A DNA stretch of 64,000 bases from Sulfitobacter sp. M05 (GTDB lineage: Bacteria > Pseudomonadota > Alphaproteobacteria > Rhodobacterales > Rhodobacteraceae), in NCBI RefSeq assembly GCF_029285175.1, contig NZ_JABEDH010000001.1:248001-312000 (forward strand), read 5' to 3'. Below, piece by piece: positions 17,083 through 25,263 of this stretch. Each line of letters starts with the position of its first letter. The first letter of the stretch is position 1. The notes under the pieces were generated by a model, which saw only the letters and a list, made by a program, of their open reading frames with translations, did no database searches and was not told where the DNA came from. The position numbers and the translations under genes were made by a program.

Positions 17083-17449
17083 ATTGTAGCAGTTCAAAAT
17101 CCGAGGTCCAGCCGCAACACGAATGCCCCCAGAACCACCAGCACCGATATTGTAGCAGTTCAAAATCCGAGGTCCAGCCGCAACGAACATGTCGCCCGAC
17201 TCTCGCGAGAGTTGGATTGTAGCAGTTCAAAATCCGAGGTCCAGCCGCAACTGGTTCGATCCAAGCTGCAGTTCAAGCGTGATTGTAGCAGTTCAAAATC
17301 CGAGGTCCAGCCGCAACGACGCGGGCAAGGAGGGATAGGGTATGCTTATTGTAGCAGTTCAAAATCCGAGGTCCAGCCGCAACTAAGCTTAGCAACGCGA
17401 CGGCGCTCAAGTTATTGTAGCAGTTCAAAATCCAAGGTCCAGCCGCAAA
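17083..17449 (-). CRISPR. Type II-C CRISPR array, 6 repeats and 5 spacers
   Basis: Six 36-bp repeats lie at 17083, 17149, 17216, 17282, 17348 and 17414. On the plus strand each begins ATTGTAGCAGTTCAAAATCC and ends GGTCCAGCCGCAAC. The first five are identical; the sixth has two changes (CCAAGG for CCGAGG, and a final A for C). Spacers are 30, 31, 30, 30 and 30 bp. By comparison with the Neisseria II-C repeat, which starts GTTG and ends TGCTACAAT, the crRNA strand is the minus strand. This is confirmed by the anti-repeat of the tracrRNA. The array is therefore read toward cas2. TGCTACAAT at each repeat end is an extended -10 box, so each spacer may have its own promoter, as known for Neisseria. 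Confidence 0.97.
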
Positions 17450-17486
17450 CCACGGCTGTTGGGTTGGCCACGTGTTGATCGTAACC

Positions 17487-18006
17487 GGCTCTGTTGCGCA
17501 AGTCGGGAGAGGGATTCATCTCATGAATCCAGCGTGATAGCTTGAAGGCATGAGCAGGCCCCCCCGACCTACAAGATCAAGAACTGGCGCGCCTATAACG
17601 ACGCGCTGAAGCGTCGTGGCTCGATGACGATCTGGTTCGATCCCGAGATGACGTGGGAGGCCCGGCCGACCAGTAAGAGAGGCCGACAGCCCATCTATAG
17701 CGACACCGTAGGCGCGATTGCGTGCAATGAAGCGCTCGGGCGTCGAAATACCTTGGCCGAGCGCTTTGGCGGAAATGGAGTGGATACCACCGCCGAAGTC
17801 GTGCCGAAACCAAGATGCACGGCATGAAACTGCTGGGACAAAGACTGATGGCACGGGATTATGGACGTCAGGTTGCCGAGCTTCAGCTCGGTGTTGCGGT
17901 CATGAACGGATTCACCGCGCTTGGCATACCCGTCACAGGGGCCGTGGGATAAATCCGTCTGGGGAAAGGGAAACCTTGGCCCTCGACCGATTTGCGCAAC
18001 AGAGTC
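17487..18006 (+). mobile_element. Internally deleted IS5-family insertion sequence
   Basis: The ends GGCTCTGTTGCGCAA (17487-17501) and TTGCGCAACAGAGTC (17992-18006) are inverted repeats matching at 14 of 15 bases, and the similarity continues further in (GTCGGGAGAGGG against ATCGGTCGAGGG). At 520 bp the element is about half the length of an intact IS5-family copy. It holds N- and C-terminal pieces of a DDE transposase with the middle missing. No target duplication was seen. It begins 37 bases beyond the last CRISPR repeat. Confidence 0.85.
17550..17952 (+). pseudogene. IS5-family transposase remnant (N- and C-terminal fragments)
   Basis: A start near 17550 is followed by a run of seven C after which the family frame is shifted: YKIKNWRAYNDALKRRGS, MTIWFDPEMTWEA and GRQPIYSDT match the N-terminus of IS5/IS903-type transposases. 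After about 17730 the frame jumps to the family C-terminus, with ETKMHGMKLLGQRLMARDYG, RQVAELQLGVAVMNGFTALG and IPVTGAVG before a stop at 17952. The central catalytic region is lost, so the element cannot transpose by itself. Confidence 0.85.
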
Positions 18007-18087
18007 AGGTGAGGATAAAAAATTTACTACGCATCTGAGTGTATTGAGGTAGGAGAGGATCAATCTCTGCTTGCCGGTGAGAAAATT

Positions 18088-18228
18088 TCAATCGGTATTT
18101 AAGTAGTTTGACCATTTTTCCATCATCGCGCGACGACGTTCAATCATATCTCCACGACGGGATGCGGCTTCAACCTTGTTGCCCATAGCATGAGCCAATG
18201 CCATCTCCGCCATTTCAATTCTATTTCT
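18088..18228 (-). pseudogene. C-terminal remnant of a P4-type tyrosine integrase
   Basis: On the minus strand bases 18228-18088 code DRNRIEMAEMALAHAMGNKV, then EAASRRGDMIERRRAMMEKW and SNYLNTD before a stop. This matches the end of P4-type integrases (typically ALAH..G.KVEAAYRRGDL..KRR.MM..W). The catalytic domain upstream is absent and a stop interrupts the frame. The fragment is unrelated in sequence to the integrase remnant at 10583, so at least two elements have decayed in this region. Confidence 0.7.
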
Positions 18229-18356
18229 ATCAAGTGCCTATCATCGTCGCCTGTGTTGCGATGTGGCTTTTTTGCGTGAGCAGCTTGTCACACCTGGCAA
18301 TCGCGAACTGAGGGGCAAACCGGGCTTGCAAGCCGTCAAGTCCTGTTAGGGTGCGG

Positions 18357-18390
18357 AAAAACACCCACCCGAGGAAATCCCGGGTGGGTG
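18357..18390 (-). terminator. Intrinsic terminator downstream of the BCCT gene
   Basis: A perfect 10-bp stem (CACCCACCCG at 18362-18371 with CGGGTGGGTG at 18381-18390) closes a nine-base loop and, on the minus strand, is followed by TTTTT (18361-18357). It lies 63 bases after the BCCT transporter stop and probably ends the catabolic operon. It may also shield the operon from the decayed island beyond. Confidence 0.85.
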
Positions 18391-18452
18391 GTGCAACCTG
18401 TTATTCAGGTTTGGTAGGGCGCGCAGGTGGCGCGGTCCTTATGTGTCGCGGG

Positions 18453-20267
18453 TCAGTCGTTTTTTGCCCGGATGCTGTCACGATACAGCGCCTTCACAAG
18501 CGAGATCATCATGAACATCATCACGATTGTGAACGGCAGTGCGCCGATGATCATGGCATTTTGCAGCGCCCCAAAAGGATTGGACTCAGCCCCGCTGTTG
18601 CCGGCGATGATCAATGCGCCGATGACGGCGGTCAGGATCAGGCCCCAGATGATGCGGTGCTTGATGCCGGTTTCCTGCTCACCGCCGGACATGATCGTGT
18701 TCATCACCAGAATGCCCGAGTCCGCGGAGGTCACGAGGAAGGTCATGATCAGAACCACACACATGATGGTGATGGCTGACAGGAACCCGCCAGAGATCAT
18801 TTGTCCAAGGGTTGCAAACAACTTGGCAGTGTTGGTTGCGCCGATCAGCGACCCGGCAGCGTCGCCGTTCAGTTCCAGATCAATTGCCGTACCGCCCAGA
18901 ATGGTCATCCACAAGAAGCAGACGATTGCAGGTGCAATCACGCAGCCAAGGATGAATTCACGCACCGTGCGGCCTTTGGAAATCCGCGCGAGGAACAAGC
19001 CTACGAAGGGTGAGAACGCAATCCACCATGCCCAGTAGAACGTGGTCCAGCCGGCCTGCCAGCCGAACTGACGGCCCGGCTCGCCTGCAGCGTAAAGTGC
19101 TTCGGCGTCCAGAGCGGCAGCAGAAGCAGGCAGCCCTTCGGTGAACCCGCTCAGGGAACCCCAAGGTGAGGTGGCAGAGCCATAGATTGCTGCGATGTCT
19201 TCAGCTGGAAGCGCCTGTGCCGCCTCGGGAAGTGCCGTTGCAAAGGCATCCGCCGCTTGCGGGCCATAAGCGCCGAAGGACAGTTGCACGAAGTGCAGGA
19301 TGTAATCGACCAGACCGGCACCGAATTTTGTCATGGCAAAGGCGAAGGAGCCGAAAATGACAAAGGTCAACAGCAGGATCACCGACAGAACCAGATTAAG
19401 GTTCGAGAGGTATTTGATCCCGCGGCCAACACCAGATACCGCCGAGAGGATCGACAAGCCCATGATCACCAGCAGAGCGGCAATCAGACCAACAGTACTT
19501 GGCTTGGGCGCATCCGCGTCCCCGTTCATCAGCCATTCCATGCCGGAAACCGCATAGACGCCATCAACGAACTGGCTGACACCAAAGCCGATGGTGACAG
19601 AAACACCAAGGATGGTTGCCACAACGCCCAGCACATCCACCAGATGTCCGAAGAAACCGTTTGCTGCTTTACCCAATAGAGGTGTCAGCGCCGAGCGGAT
19701 CGTCAGGGGCATCTCGCGGGTATAGGCGTAATAGGCAAGCGACAGGCCGGTCAGAACGTAAATCGCCCAGGCATGGAACCCGTAGTGCAGGAAGGTGTAG
19801 CGATACGCTGATTGCACTGCTTCCTCAGTATTCGGGGCAACTGCGCCGGAAAGGATCTCGGGGTTTGACCCCCAAAGGCCAAGCGGTTCGGCAGTGGCGA
19901 AAACCATAAGCCCAACACCCAGACCGGCACCAAACATCATGGAAAACCAGGAGAAGTTGGAAAACTCGGGAACAGTGTCCGCCGTACCCAGTTTCTTGCT
20001 GCCGGTTGCAGGCAGCAGGGCCAGAACAAACAGAAAAATGGCAAATGCACCGACCGATACGATGTAAAAGCTGTTGAAACCGTTCAACAAGCTGCCGTTG
20101 ACCGAAGACAGAACGCTGCTGGCATTTCCGGGCCAGACAAGGGCCCAGACAACCAGCGCGACCATAATGGCCTTACTGATCACTGCGATGGGAAGGCTAT
20201 AGCCTTCGTAAAAACCGGATGGAGCTTTTTCAATCTCCAACTCGGTAAAGGGTGGTTTTATAGACAT
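18453..20267 (-). CDS. BCCT family transporter (betaine/carnitine/choline type)
   Basis: The 604-residue inner-membrane protein has about 12 segments. The family signatures are clear: the glycine-rich MMFGAGLGVGLMVFATAEPL of TM3, the YRYTFLHYGFHAWAIYVLTG block, and the TM8 aromatic box GWTTFYWAWWIAFSPFVG, which forms the quaternary-ammonium cage in BetP. It probably imports a zwitterionic or quaternary-ammonium compound with Na+ or H+. It lies 85 bases after the DUF3726 gene on the same strand, at the end of a catabolic operon, so it may feed that pathway rather than serve only osmoprotection. The exact substrate is not readable. Confidence 0.93.
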   Translation of the reverse strand: MSIKPPFTELEIEKAPSGFYEGYSLPIAVISKAIMVALVVWALVWPGNASSVLSSVNGSLLNGFNSFYIVSVGAFAIFLFVLALLPATGSKKLGTADTVPEFSNFSWFSMMFGAGLGVGLMVFATAEPLGLWGSNPEILSGAVAPNTEEAVQSAYRYTFLHYGFHAWAIYVLTGLSLAYYAYTREMPLTIRSALTPLLGKAANGFFGHLVDVLGVVATILGVSVTIGFGVSQFVDGVYAVSGMEWLMNGDADAPKPSTVGLIAALLVIMGLSILSAVSGVGRGIKYLSNLNLVLSVILLLTFVIFGSFAFAMTKFGAGLVDYILHFVQLSFGAYGPQAADAFATALPEAAQALPAEDIAAIYGSATSPWGSLSGFTEGLPASAAALDAEALYAAGEPGRQFGWQAGWTTFYWAWWIAFSPFVGLFLARISKGRTVREFILGCVIAPAIVCFLWMTILGGTAIDLELNGDAAGSLIGATNTAKLFATLGQMISGGFLSAITIMCVVLIMTFLVTSADSGILVMNTIMSGGEQETGIKHRIIWGLILTAVIGALIIAGNSGAESNPFGALQNAMIIGALPFTIVMMFMMISLVKALYRDSIRAKND

Positions 20268-20352
20268 TTATGGTCCCCTGTTCTTTCGTTGCGCCGTGCT
20301 TCGATGTCCCGCAGCCGTTTGACGCTTTGACTGCGGGCTAACTTGTTTCGTG

Positions 20353-21003
20353 TCAGTCGTTGTCCGAGACACCAGCCCCCGCGCCAAGCAGGCGCGACGC
20401 TTCGGTGGCAGGTGCAAATGTGCGTTTTGCAAACATGTCGAGCCGGGCCCATAGATCCGGGCCGACAGTGCCGCGCTGGGCGGGGCGACTGCCGGCGTCC
20501 CTGCGCGGCGCGGCAAGTTGGCAGCTCAGTGTCTCTGCCCGGTCTGTGTCGAGGTCACCTTGCGCGGCGTTGACCCAAATCGTGTCACCATCGGTGTCGA
20601 TTTGTACGTTTTGCCAGATCACCCGCACGGGTTGTTTCAGATGGATCGCGGCCCAGGCTGCGAAAGGCAGGATCAGCAACGGATGCGCCACATTGACCAT
20701 CGTAACGGGCTGCCCATGGGCAAGCCGGTCTGCGCAATCGTTCAGGGCTGCGCCTGCGGTAAGCGGGCAAAGGTCACCCTTGGGCGCGTGCCATTCACCG
20801 TCCAAGGACACCGGCGCGACCGCCAAATGGGGTGCCCCGTCATTTTTGGTCAGCACGTTACACAGGGCGGCGGGCCCCGCAAGATCATGCGAGGCAAGCC
20901 ACCGTGTGGCACGCCCTGTCTCCTCTGCCATTCCCCAAGACAGACCAGCCCCGCGTGCGGCGCGGATTGCATGGGCGGAAATTTCATTCAAAGAGCGGTT
21001 CAT
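20353..21003 (-). CDS. DUF3726 family protein
   Basis: A 216-residue soluble protein opening with SLNEISAHAIRAARGAGLSW and GMAEETGRATRWLASHDLAG, the characteristic start of DUF3726. No catalytic motif is recognisable; a hydrophobic strand (PLLILPFAAWAAIHL) and a tryptophan-containing beta region (VRVIWQNVQIDTDGDTIW) follow. Its ATG overlaps the stop of the upstream 567-residue gene (ATGA), so the two are translationally coupled and likely work together. Function of the family is not known to me. The C-terminal 40 residues are Arg/Ala-rich and look disordered. Confidence 0.75.
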   Translation of the reverse strand: MNRSLNEISAHAIRAARGAGLSWGMAEETGRATRWLASHDLAGPAALCNVLTKNDGAPHLAVAPVSLDGEWHAPKGDLCPLTAGAALNDCADRLAHGQPVTMVNVAHPLLILPFAAWAAIHLKQPVRVIWQNVQIDTDGDTIWVNAAQGDLDTDRAETLSCQLAAPRRDAGSRPAQRGTVGPDLWARLDMFAKRTFAPATEASRLLGAGAGVSDND

Positions 21004-22703
21004 GTCGCGGACCTTGTCGCAGGAGGGTAGGACCAGTCATCGCCTTTTGCCGAAGCCAGCTCTTCGGGGTAGGGCGCATTGCCGAACATGCAAATCCGCA
21101 CCCAACGGTCCGACCTTGGGTCGAAATGCGTCGCCCCAAAGAACGACAGTTTACAGCGCAGCATATCAATCGGCATCAGCTCCGATCCGATCGTGTTGTC
21201 GCGGATTTCCGCATAGGGGGCCTGTGCCACGATCTGGGCCCGCCGCACACTGTGGCGATGCTCGGGGTGGGCCAAAAGGAAGGCTGCCAGCGTGTTGTTG
21301 CCATCCTCGTCTTTCAACGCGGCATAAAGCCCGGCTGCATCCCGTCCGGGGGCCAAAGGCTGCTCATAGCAGGCGATGGGTTCTTCGAAACGTTCCCCCA
21401 AACGCGGCTCAAGCTTTTCGGCAGAGACATACCATGCGCGGGCGCATTGGTTTTTTTGTGACCAGTCAATATTCAGCGCCCAACCGTAAGAGCGCTCCAG
21501 AACCGCGCGCAGGTCGGACACCCGCATTGTGCCATCTATGCGAAACGCCTGCCGGTCCTTGTCTGACATCTGATCGGCCAGATGGTCGACGAGCCGCCCA
21601 TAGGGTTCCAAGATCAAAGAGGCCAGACATTCCTGCGCATCTTCGCCCAAGGTGTCTTCTGCCCAAGTATAAAGCCTGTCCCATGGGCGGGCATTCTGAA
21701 GGTTGGCCTCTGCAACATGGGCGGCCAGTGCCGAGAGGTCGCGGCGTAGGTGTTTCAGTTTCGCGATCTGGACCGGATGCTCGGAATACCAGATGTCAGC
21801 GGAAAGGAGGGACCGATCGAGCAGGTCCCGGAACAGCGCAATCTCTGCGTCTGTTGCAACCTCCACATTGCGCACAAGAGCGATTGCCTCTTCGCGGGCT
21901 GCAATCCAGTTGTTGAATAATTTCGGGTGGTTGATCAAAAACGGTGCCATGCCCAACCCGGTGGAGTTTCCAATACCCATGCTGCGGGCGATCTCTGCAT
22001 CCAACGTCACCGCATCTGCGCCCCCTTTAAGGGCAGCCATATGTTGTACCAGATCACGCACATAGGTGCGGGTGAGAAAGACCGAGAGCATCTCGATCTG
22101 GAACGGGGCGGCGCATTCGGCGCGGTCTGCGATCACCTCGCGGTCTGCCGCACCCAGTTTGCCGGACCCGTAAACCGCTGTGGTGCGCATAAGATAGCCG
22201 ACTTTATCGACCTCGTGTTGATCCGGCTGCGTGCCAGCGGCAAGGCGTGACACCACATGATCCCACAGCCGGACGGACCGGTTCGCGCGAGAGACAGAGA
22301 GTTCGGTTTCGCGCACGCGGCCCGCTTCCTGAAGCGGGATATTGGCGCGCAGCCTTTCGATGTCAGCCTTATCGGGAACGCCGTCAAACATCGTAAAGGT
22401 GCTGTCCCAAGCCGTTGCAATCACCCTGTCAGAGCGGTCTTGCGGCGGCAGGTCATGGCCAAAGGCGATGAGGGAATAGGTGCGGTCGGGGGTCTGCGCG
22501 CAGTAGACGGCATGGCCGACCCCCTTGTCGTCAAATTCAAAGACCGGACGGGAAAAGGTCCAGTTTTCGCGGGTCATTCGGCGGGTCAGAATTCGCATGA
22601 AGGACAGGCGAGACTGATGAAACGACCCCAGTCGAGAAAGCCGCATGACCCGTTCGGGATCACGTTTGGCAATGGTCTGTGATGTCTCTGCCTTTGGCTG
22701 CAT
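21000..22703 (-). CDS. Unknown 567-residue soluble protein of the catabolic operon
   Basis: I cannot place this protein in a named enzyme family. It is soluble, without signal peptide or membrane segments, and rich in charged residues. It contains notable conserved-looking stretches such as YCAQTPDRTYSLIAFGHDLP, NSTGLGMAPFLINHPKLFNN, SLILEPYGRLVDHLADQM and SELMPIDMLRCKLSFFGATH. It is followed by DUF3726 in an ATGA overlap and preceded by the M19-like gene with 25 bases between. The fixed pairing with DUF3726 suggests a two-subunit enzyme. The ATG at 22703 has GGACAGG upstream. Real coding is not in doubt given the long intact frame. Confidence 0.75.
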   Translation of the reverse strand: MQPKAETSQTIAKRDPERVMRLSRLGSFHQSRLSFMRILTRRMTRENWTFSRPVFEFDDKGVGHAVYCAQTPDRTYSLIAFGHDLPPQDRSDRVIATAWDSTFTMFDGVPDKADIERLRANIPLQEAGRVRETELSVSRANRSVRLWDHVVSRLAAGTQPDQHEVDKVGYLMRTTAVYGSGKLGAADREVIADRAECAAPFQIEMLSVFLTRTYVRDLVQHMAALKGGADAVTLDAEIARSMGIGNSTGLGMAPFLINHPKLFNNWIAAREEAIALVRNVEVATDAEIALFRDLLDRSLLSADIWYSEHPVQIAKLKHLRRDLSALAAHVAEANLQNARPWDRLYTWAEDTLGEDAQECLASLILEPYGRLVDHLADQMSDKDRQAFRIDGTMRVSDLRAVLERSYGWALNIDWSQKNQCARAWYVSAEKLEPRLGERFEEPIACYEQPLAPGRDAAGLYAALKDEDGNNTLAAFLLAHPEHRHSVRRAQIVAQAPYAEIRDNTIGSELMPIDMLRCKLSFFGATHFDPRSDRWVRICMFGNAPYPEELASAKGDDWSYPPATRSAT

Positions 22704-22728
22704 GGCCTGTCCTCCCCGACGGATCCTG

Positions 22729-23706
22729 TTAGCTTAGTGGTGTAAAGTTTTCCGCATAAAACCTGTGCCAGTTGTCTCCCATGATGCCTGCGACCTCCCC
22801 GTCGCTCAGCCCCGTGGCGCGCAAACCGGCCTTGATATTCCCAAAGTCCCGGTTGTCGTTGAACCAATGCGGCATCGGCGGGAACCCGGGTGCTGCCGCT
22901 GATCCCTCGCCATAGTCTATTTCCTTGCTCCAGCGGCCGACGCGCATCCATTCTACAATACTGTCGGGCTGGTCCTGACACAGATCCGTCCCAATCCCGA
23001 GGTTTTGCGACCCGAACTTCTCAGCTGTGCGGGCAATCATCTCGCAAAAGCTCTCGAGGGTGCAGTCGGATTTGCCCTTGAGGTGGTGCGGATAGACAGA
23101 GAATCCCAACATTCCGCCGTTCTGCGTCACCGCGCGGATCACGTCGTCCTTTTTGTTGCGCAAGGCGGGTGACCATTCATAAGGGTTGGCATGGGTAATC
23201 GCGATGGGGCGCTCAGAGATGTCTGCCGCTTCAATGGTTGAACGATCCGCCGAATGGCTCATGTCAACGACCAGCCCAACCCGGTTCATTTCCTTGATCA
23301 CCTGACGGCCCATGCGGGTGATGCCCGTGTCTTCGGCCTCGTAACAGCCCGTCGCCAGCAAGGACTGGTTGTTATAGGTCAGCTGCATAAAGCGCGCGCC
23401 AAGGGTATGCACGATTTCGACCAGCCCAATGTCGTCCTCAATCGGGCTGGGGTTCTGGAAACCGAAGAAGATCGCGGTCTTGCCCTCGGCCTTGGCGCGG
23501 TCCACGTCGCTGGCCCATTGGCCCTTGATGATCAGGTCGGGATATTGTTCGAACCAGCGGTTCCACTGCTCAAAATTCAACACCGTCTCGCGGAAGTTCT
23601 CGTGATAAGCGATGGTAACATGCACCGCGTCCACGCCGCCCGCGCGCATCTGACGAAAGATTTTCTCTGACCAGTTGGCGTATTGAAGGTTATCGATCAG
23701 CATCAT
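22729..23706 (-). CDS. Membrane dipeptidase-like (peptidase M19 family) protein with altered metal site
   Basis: 325 residues of the M19 amidohydrolase fold. FMQLTYNNQSLLATGCYE, GLVVDMSHSADRSTIEAADI, PIAITHANPYEWSPALRNKK and LGIGTDLCQDQPD match the renal-dipeptidase family. The ATG at 23706 overlaps the aldehyde dehydrogenase stop (ATGA). Unusually, the N-terminal metal-binding H-x-D motif of true dipeptidases (usually DGHxD) is missing: the protein starts MMLIDNLQYANWSEKIF. So the binuclear zinc site is changed and the substrate is probably not an ordinary dipeptide. Its operon partners suggest a role in catabolism of a small N-containing compound. Confidence 0.85.
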   Translation of the reverse strand: MMLIDNLQYANWSEKIFRQMRAGGVDAVHVTIAYHENFRETVLNFEQWNRWFEQYPDLIIKGQWASDVDRAKAEGKTAIFFGFQNPSPIEDDIGLVEIVHTLGARFMQLTYNNQSLLATGCYEAEDTGITRMGRQVIKEMNRVGLVVDMSHSADRSTIEAADISERPIAITHANPYEWSPALRNKKDDVIRAVTQNGGMLGFSVYPHHLKGKSDCTLESFCEMIARTAEKFGSQNLGIGTDLCQDQPDSIVEWMRVGRWSKEIDYGEGSAAAPGFPPMPHWFNDNRDFGNIKAGLRATGLSDGEVAGIMGDNWHRFYAENFTPLS

Positions 23707-25154
23707 GATGGCACACCCGAAGAAATATAAGCCGTTTTCACAATCGTATAGAACTCAGCCGCTGAACGCCCCTGTTCGCGTGGTCCGTAGGAACTGTCAC
23801 CGCGCCCGCCAAACGGCACGTGATAGTCGGTGCCGGCGGTTGGCAGGTTGACCATAACACAGCCTGATTGCGCATTGCGGCGGAAATGGGTGGCGCGGGC
23901 CAGATTGGTGGTGACAATCCCTGCGGTCAGGCCAAAATTGGTGTCGTTGACCACATGCAGCGCCTCGTCATAGCTGGCAACAGGGATGACACAGGCGAGG
24001 GGGGCAAACATCTCTTCACGGTTGATCCGCATGTCATTGTTGGTGCCCACAAAGACGCCGGGTGACATATAGTAACCCTCGGTCGGCATTTCCAAACGTT
24101 GACCGCCGCACAACAGCTCTGCCCCTTCGGAGGCCGCAAGATCGACGTAAGCAAGGTTTTCGTTCAATTGCTGTTCAGACACAACCGGGCCCATCTGGGT
24201 GCCGGCCTCAAGCGCGTGACCGACTTTCATCGCCTTGGCACCCGCAACCAATTTTTCGACAAACTGATCATGCACGGACTGATGCACAACCAGACGGGAG
24301 GAGGCGGTGCATTTTTGCCCCGATCCGCCAAATGCGCCGCCCAATGCCAGCGAAACAGCCAGATCCAGATCGGCGTCATCCATCACGGCGAGGGCGTTCT
24401 TTGAGCCCATCTCCATCTGGACACGTGTGAGGTTCTGGATGGCGCTGGCGGCGATGCCTTTGCCAACAGGAACCGATCCGGTAAAGCTGATGGCGTTTAC
24501 TTTGGGGCTTTCGACCAAGCGTTGACCGATCGCGCTGCCCGCACCCATCACAAGCGACACAAGGCCCTTGGGGATGTCCTGACGCGCGATGATCTCAACC
24601 AGAGCCACAGCAGAGGCCGGCGTGACATTTGCGGGTTTCCAGACCACGGCATTGCCGTAACACAGGGCCGGTGCGATTTTCCATGAGGCGGTTGCCGTTG
24701 GGAAGTTCCATGGCGAGATGACAGCCACAACACCCACAGGTTCGCGGCGCACGTCAATTTCGATCCCGTCGCGCACAGAATCCGCAGTCTCGCCCATCTG
24801 GCGCAGTGTTTCAGCGGCGTAATAGGTAAAGAACTGGCCGGCGCGGTAGACTTCACCTTTGCCCTCCGCTAGCGGCTTGCCTTCTTCGCGGGCCAGCAGG
24901 GTGCCCAACTCTTCGGCGCGTTGCATCATCTCGGTGCCGATGGCCATCAGGACGTTGTATTTGCGTTCGATCCCGTAGGCCGCCCATTCCACCTGCGCAC
25001 GCCGTGCCTGTTCCAGCGTCGCATCCAGCTGGTCCGGCGTTGCCTGTGCGAACATCCCAATGAGATCGGTCAGGTCGGAAGGGTTGCGGTTTTCGATCTC
25101 AGATGCACCCGGCACCCATTCACCTGCGATTAAGTTCAAGTTGGTGTCCGGCAT
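23703..25154 (-). CDS. Aldehyde dehydrogenase (semialdehyde-type, NAD(P)+-dependent)
   Basis: 483 residues from ATG 25154, which has AAGGG 7 bases upstream; a longer frame from 25232 lacks support. Family motifs in order: VVAVISPWNFPTATASWKIA, WKPANVTPASAVALVEI, ISFTGSVPVGKGIA (nucleotide-binding), EMGSKNALAVMDDADLDLAV with the catalytic glutamate, and GGSGQKCTASSRLV with the catalytic cysteine. The closest described group is alpha-ketoglutaric semialdehyde / succinic semialdehyde dehydrogenases, but the substrate is not certain. It is the first gene of the operon that ends with the BCCT transporter, and probably oxidises an aldehyde made by the upstream reactions of that pathway. Confidence 0.92.
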   Translation of the reverse strand: MPDTNLNLIAGEWVPGASEIENRNPSDLTDLIGMFAQATPDQLDATLEQARRAQVEWAAYGIERKYNVLMAIGTEMMQRAEELGTLLAREEGKPLAEGKGEVYRAGQFFTYYAAETLRQMGETADSVRDGIEIDVRREPVGVVAVISPWNFPTATASWKIAPALCYGNAVVWKPANVTPASAVALVEIIARQDIPKGLVSLVMGAGSAIGQRLVESPKVNAISFTGSVPVGKGIAASAIQNLTRVQMEMGSKNALAVMDDADLDLAVSLALGGAFGGSGQKCTASSRLVVHQSVHDQFVEKLVAGAKAMKVGHALEAGTQMGPVVSEQQLNENLAYVDLAASEGAELLCGGQRLEMPTEGYYMSPGVFVGTNNDMRINREEMFAPLACVIPVASYDEALHVVNDTNFGLTAGIVTTNLARATHFRRNAQSGCVMVNLPTAGTDYHVPFGGRGDSSYGPREQGRSAAEFYTIVKTAYISSGVPS

Positions 25155-25263
25155 GATGTATCCCTTTTTATCTGAAGTCGCAGCAGCGCGCAGGGGGAGG
25201 ATAGCCTGAACTGTTGATTCAGGCATTTGCAATTTACTTTATTTTTATTCAGGATTTCTGAAG

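Noticed and set aside
17212-17478. Small protein translated through the CRISPR array
   Set aside because: Its sequence is the repeat read in frame (CSSSKSEVQPQ), an artefact of the array.
17487-18006. Functional transposase gene
   Set aside because: Only N- and C-terminal parts remain, with a frameshift at a run of C and the catalytic centre deleted.
20360-21916. 518-codon plus-strand frame across DUF3726 and the 567-residue gene
   Set aside because: Pro/Arg/Ser-rich shadow; the minus-strand genes are linked by an ATGA overlap and have ribosome sites.
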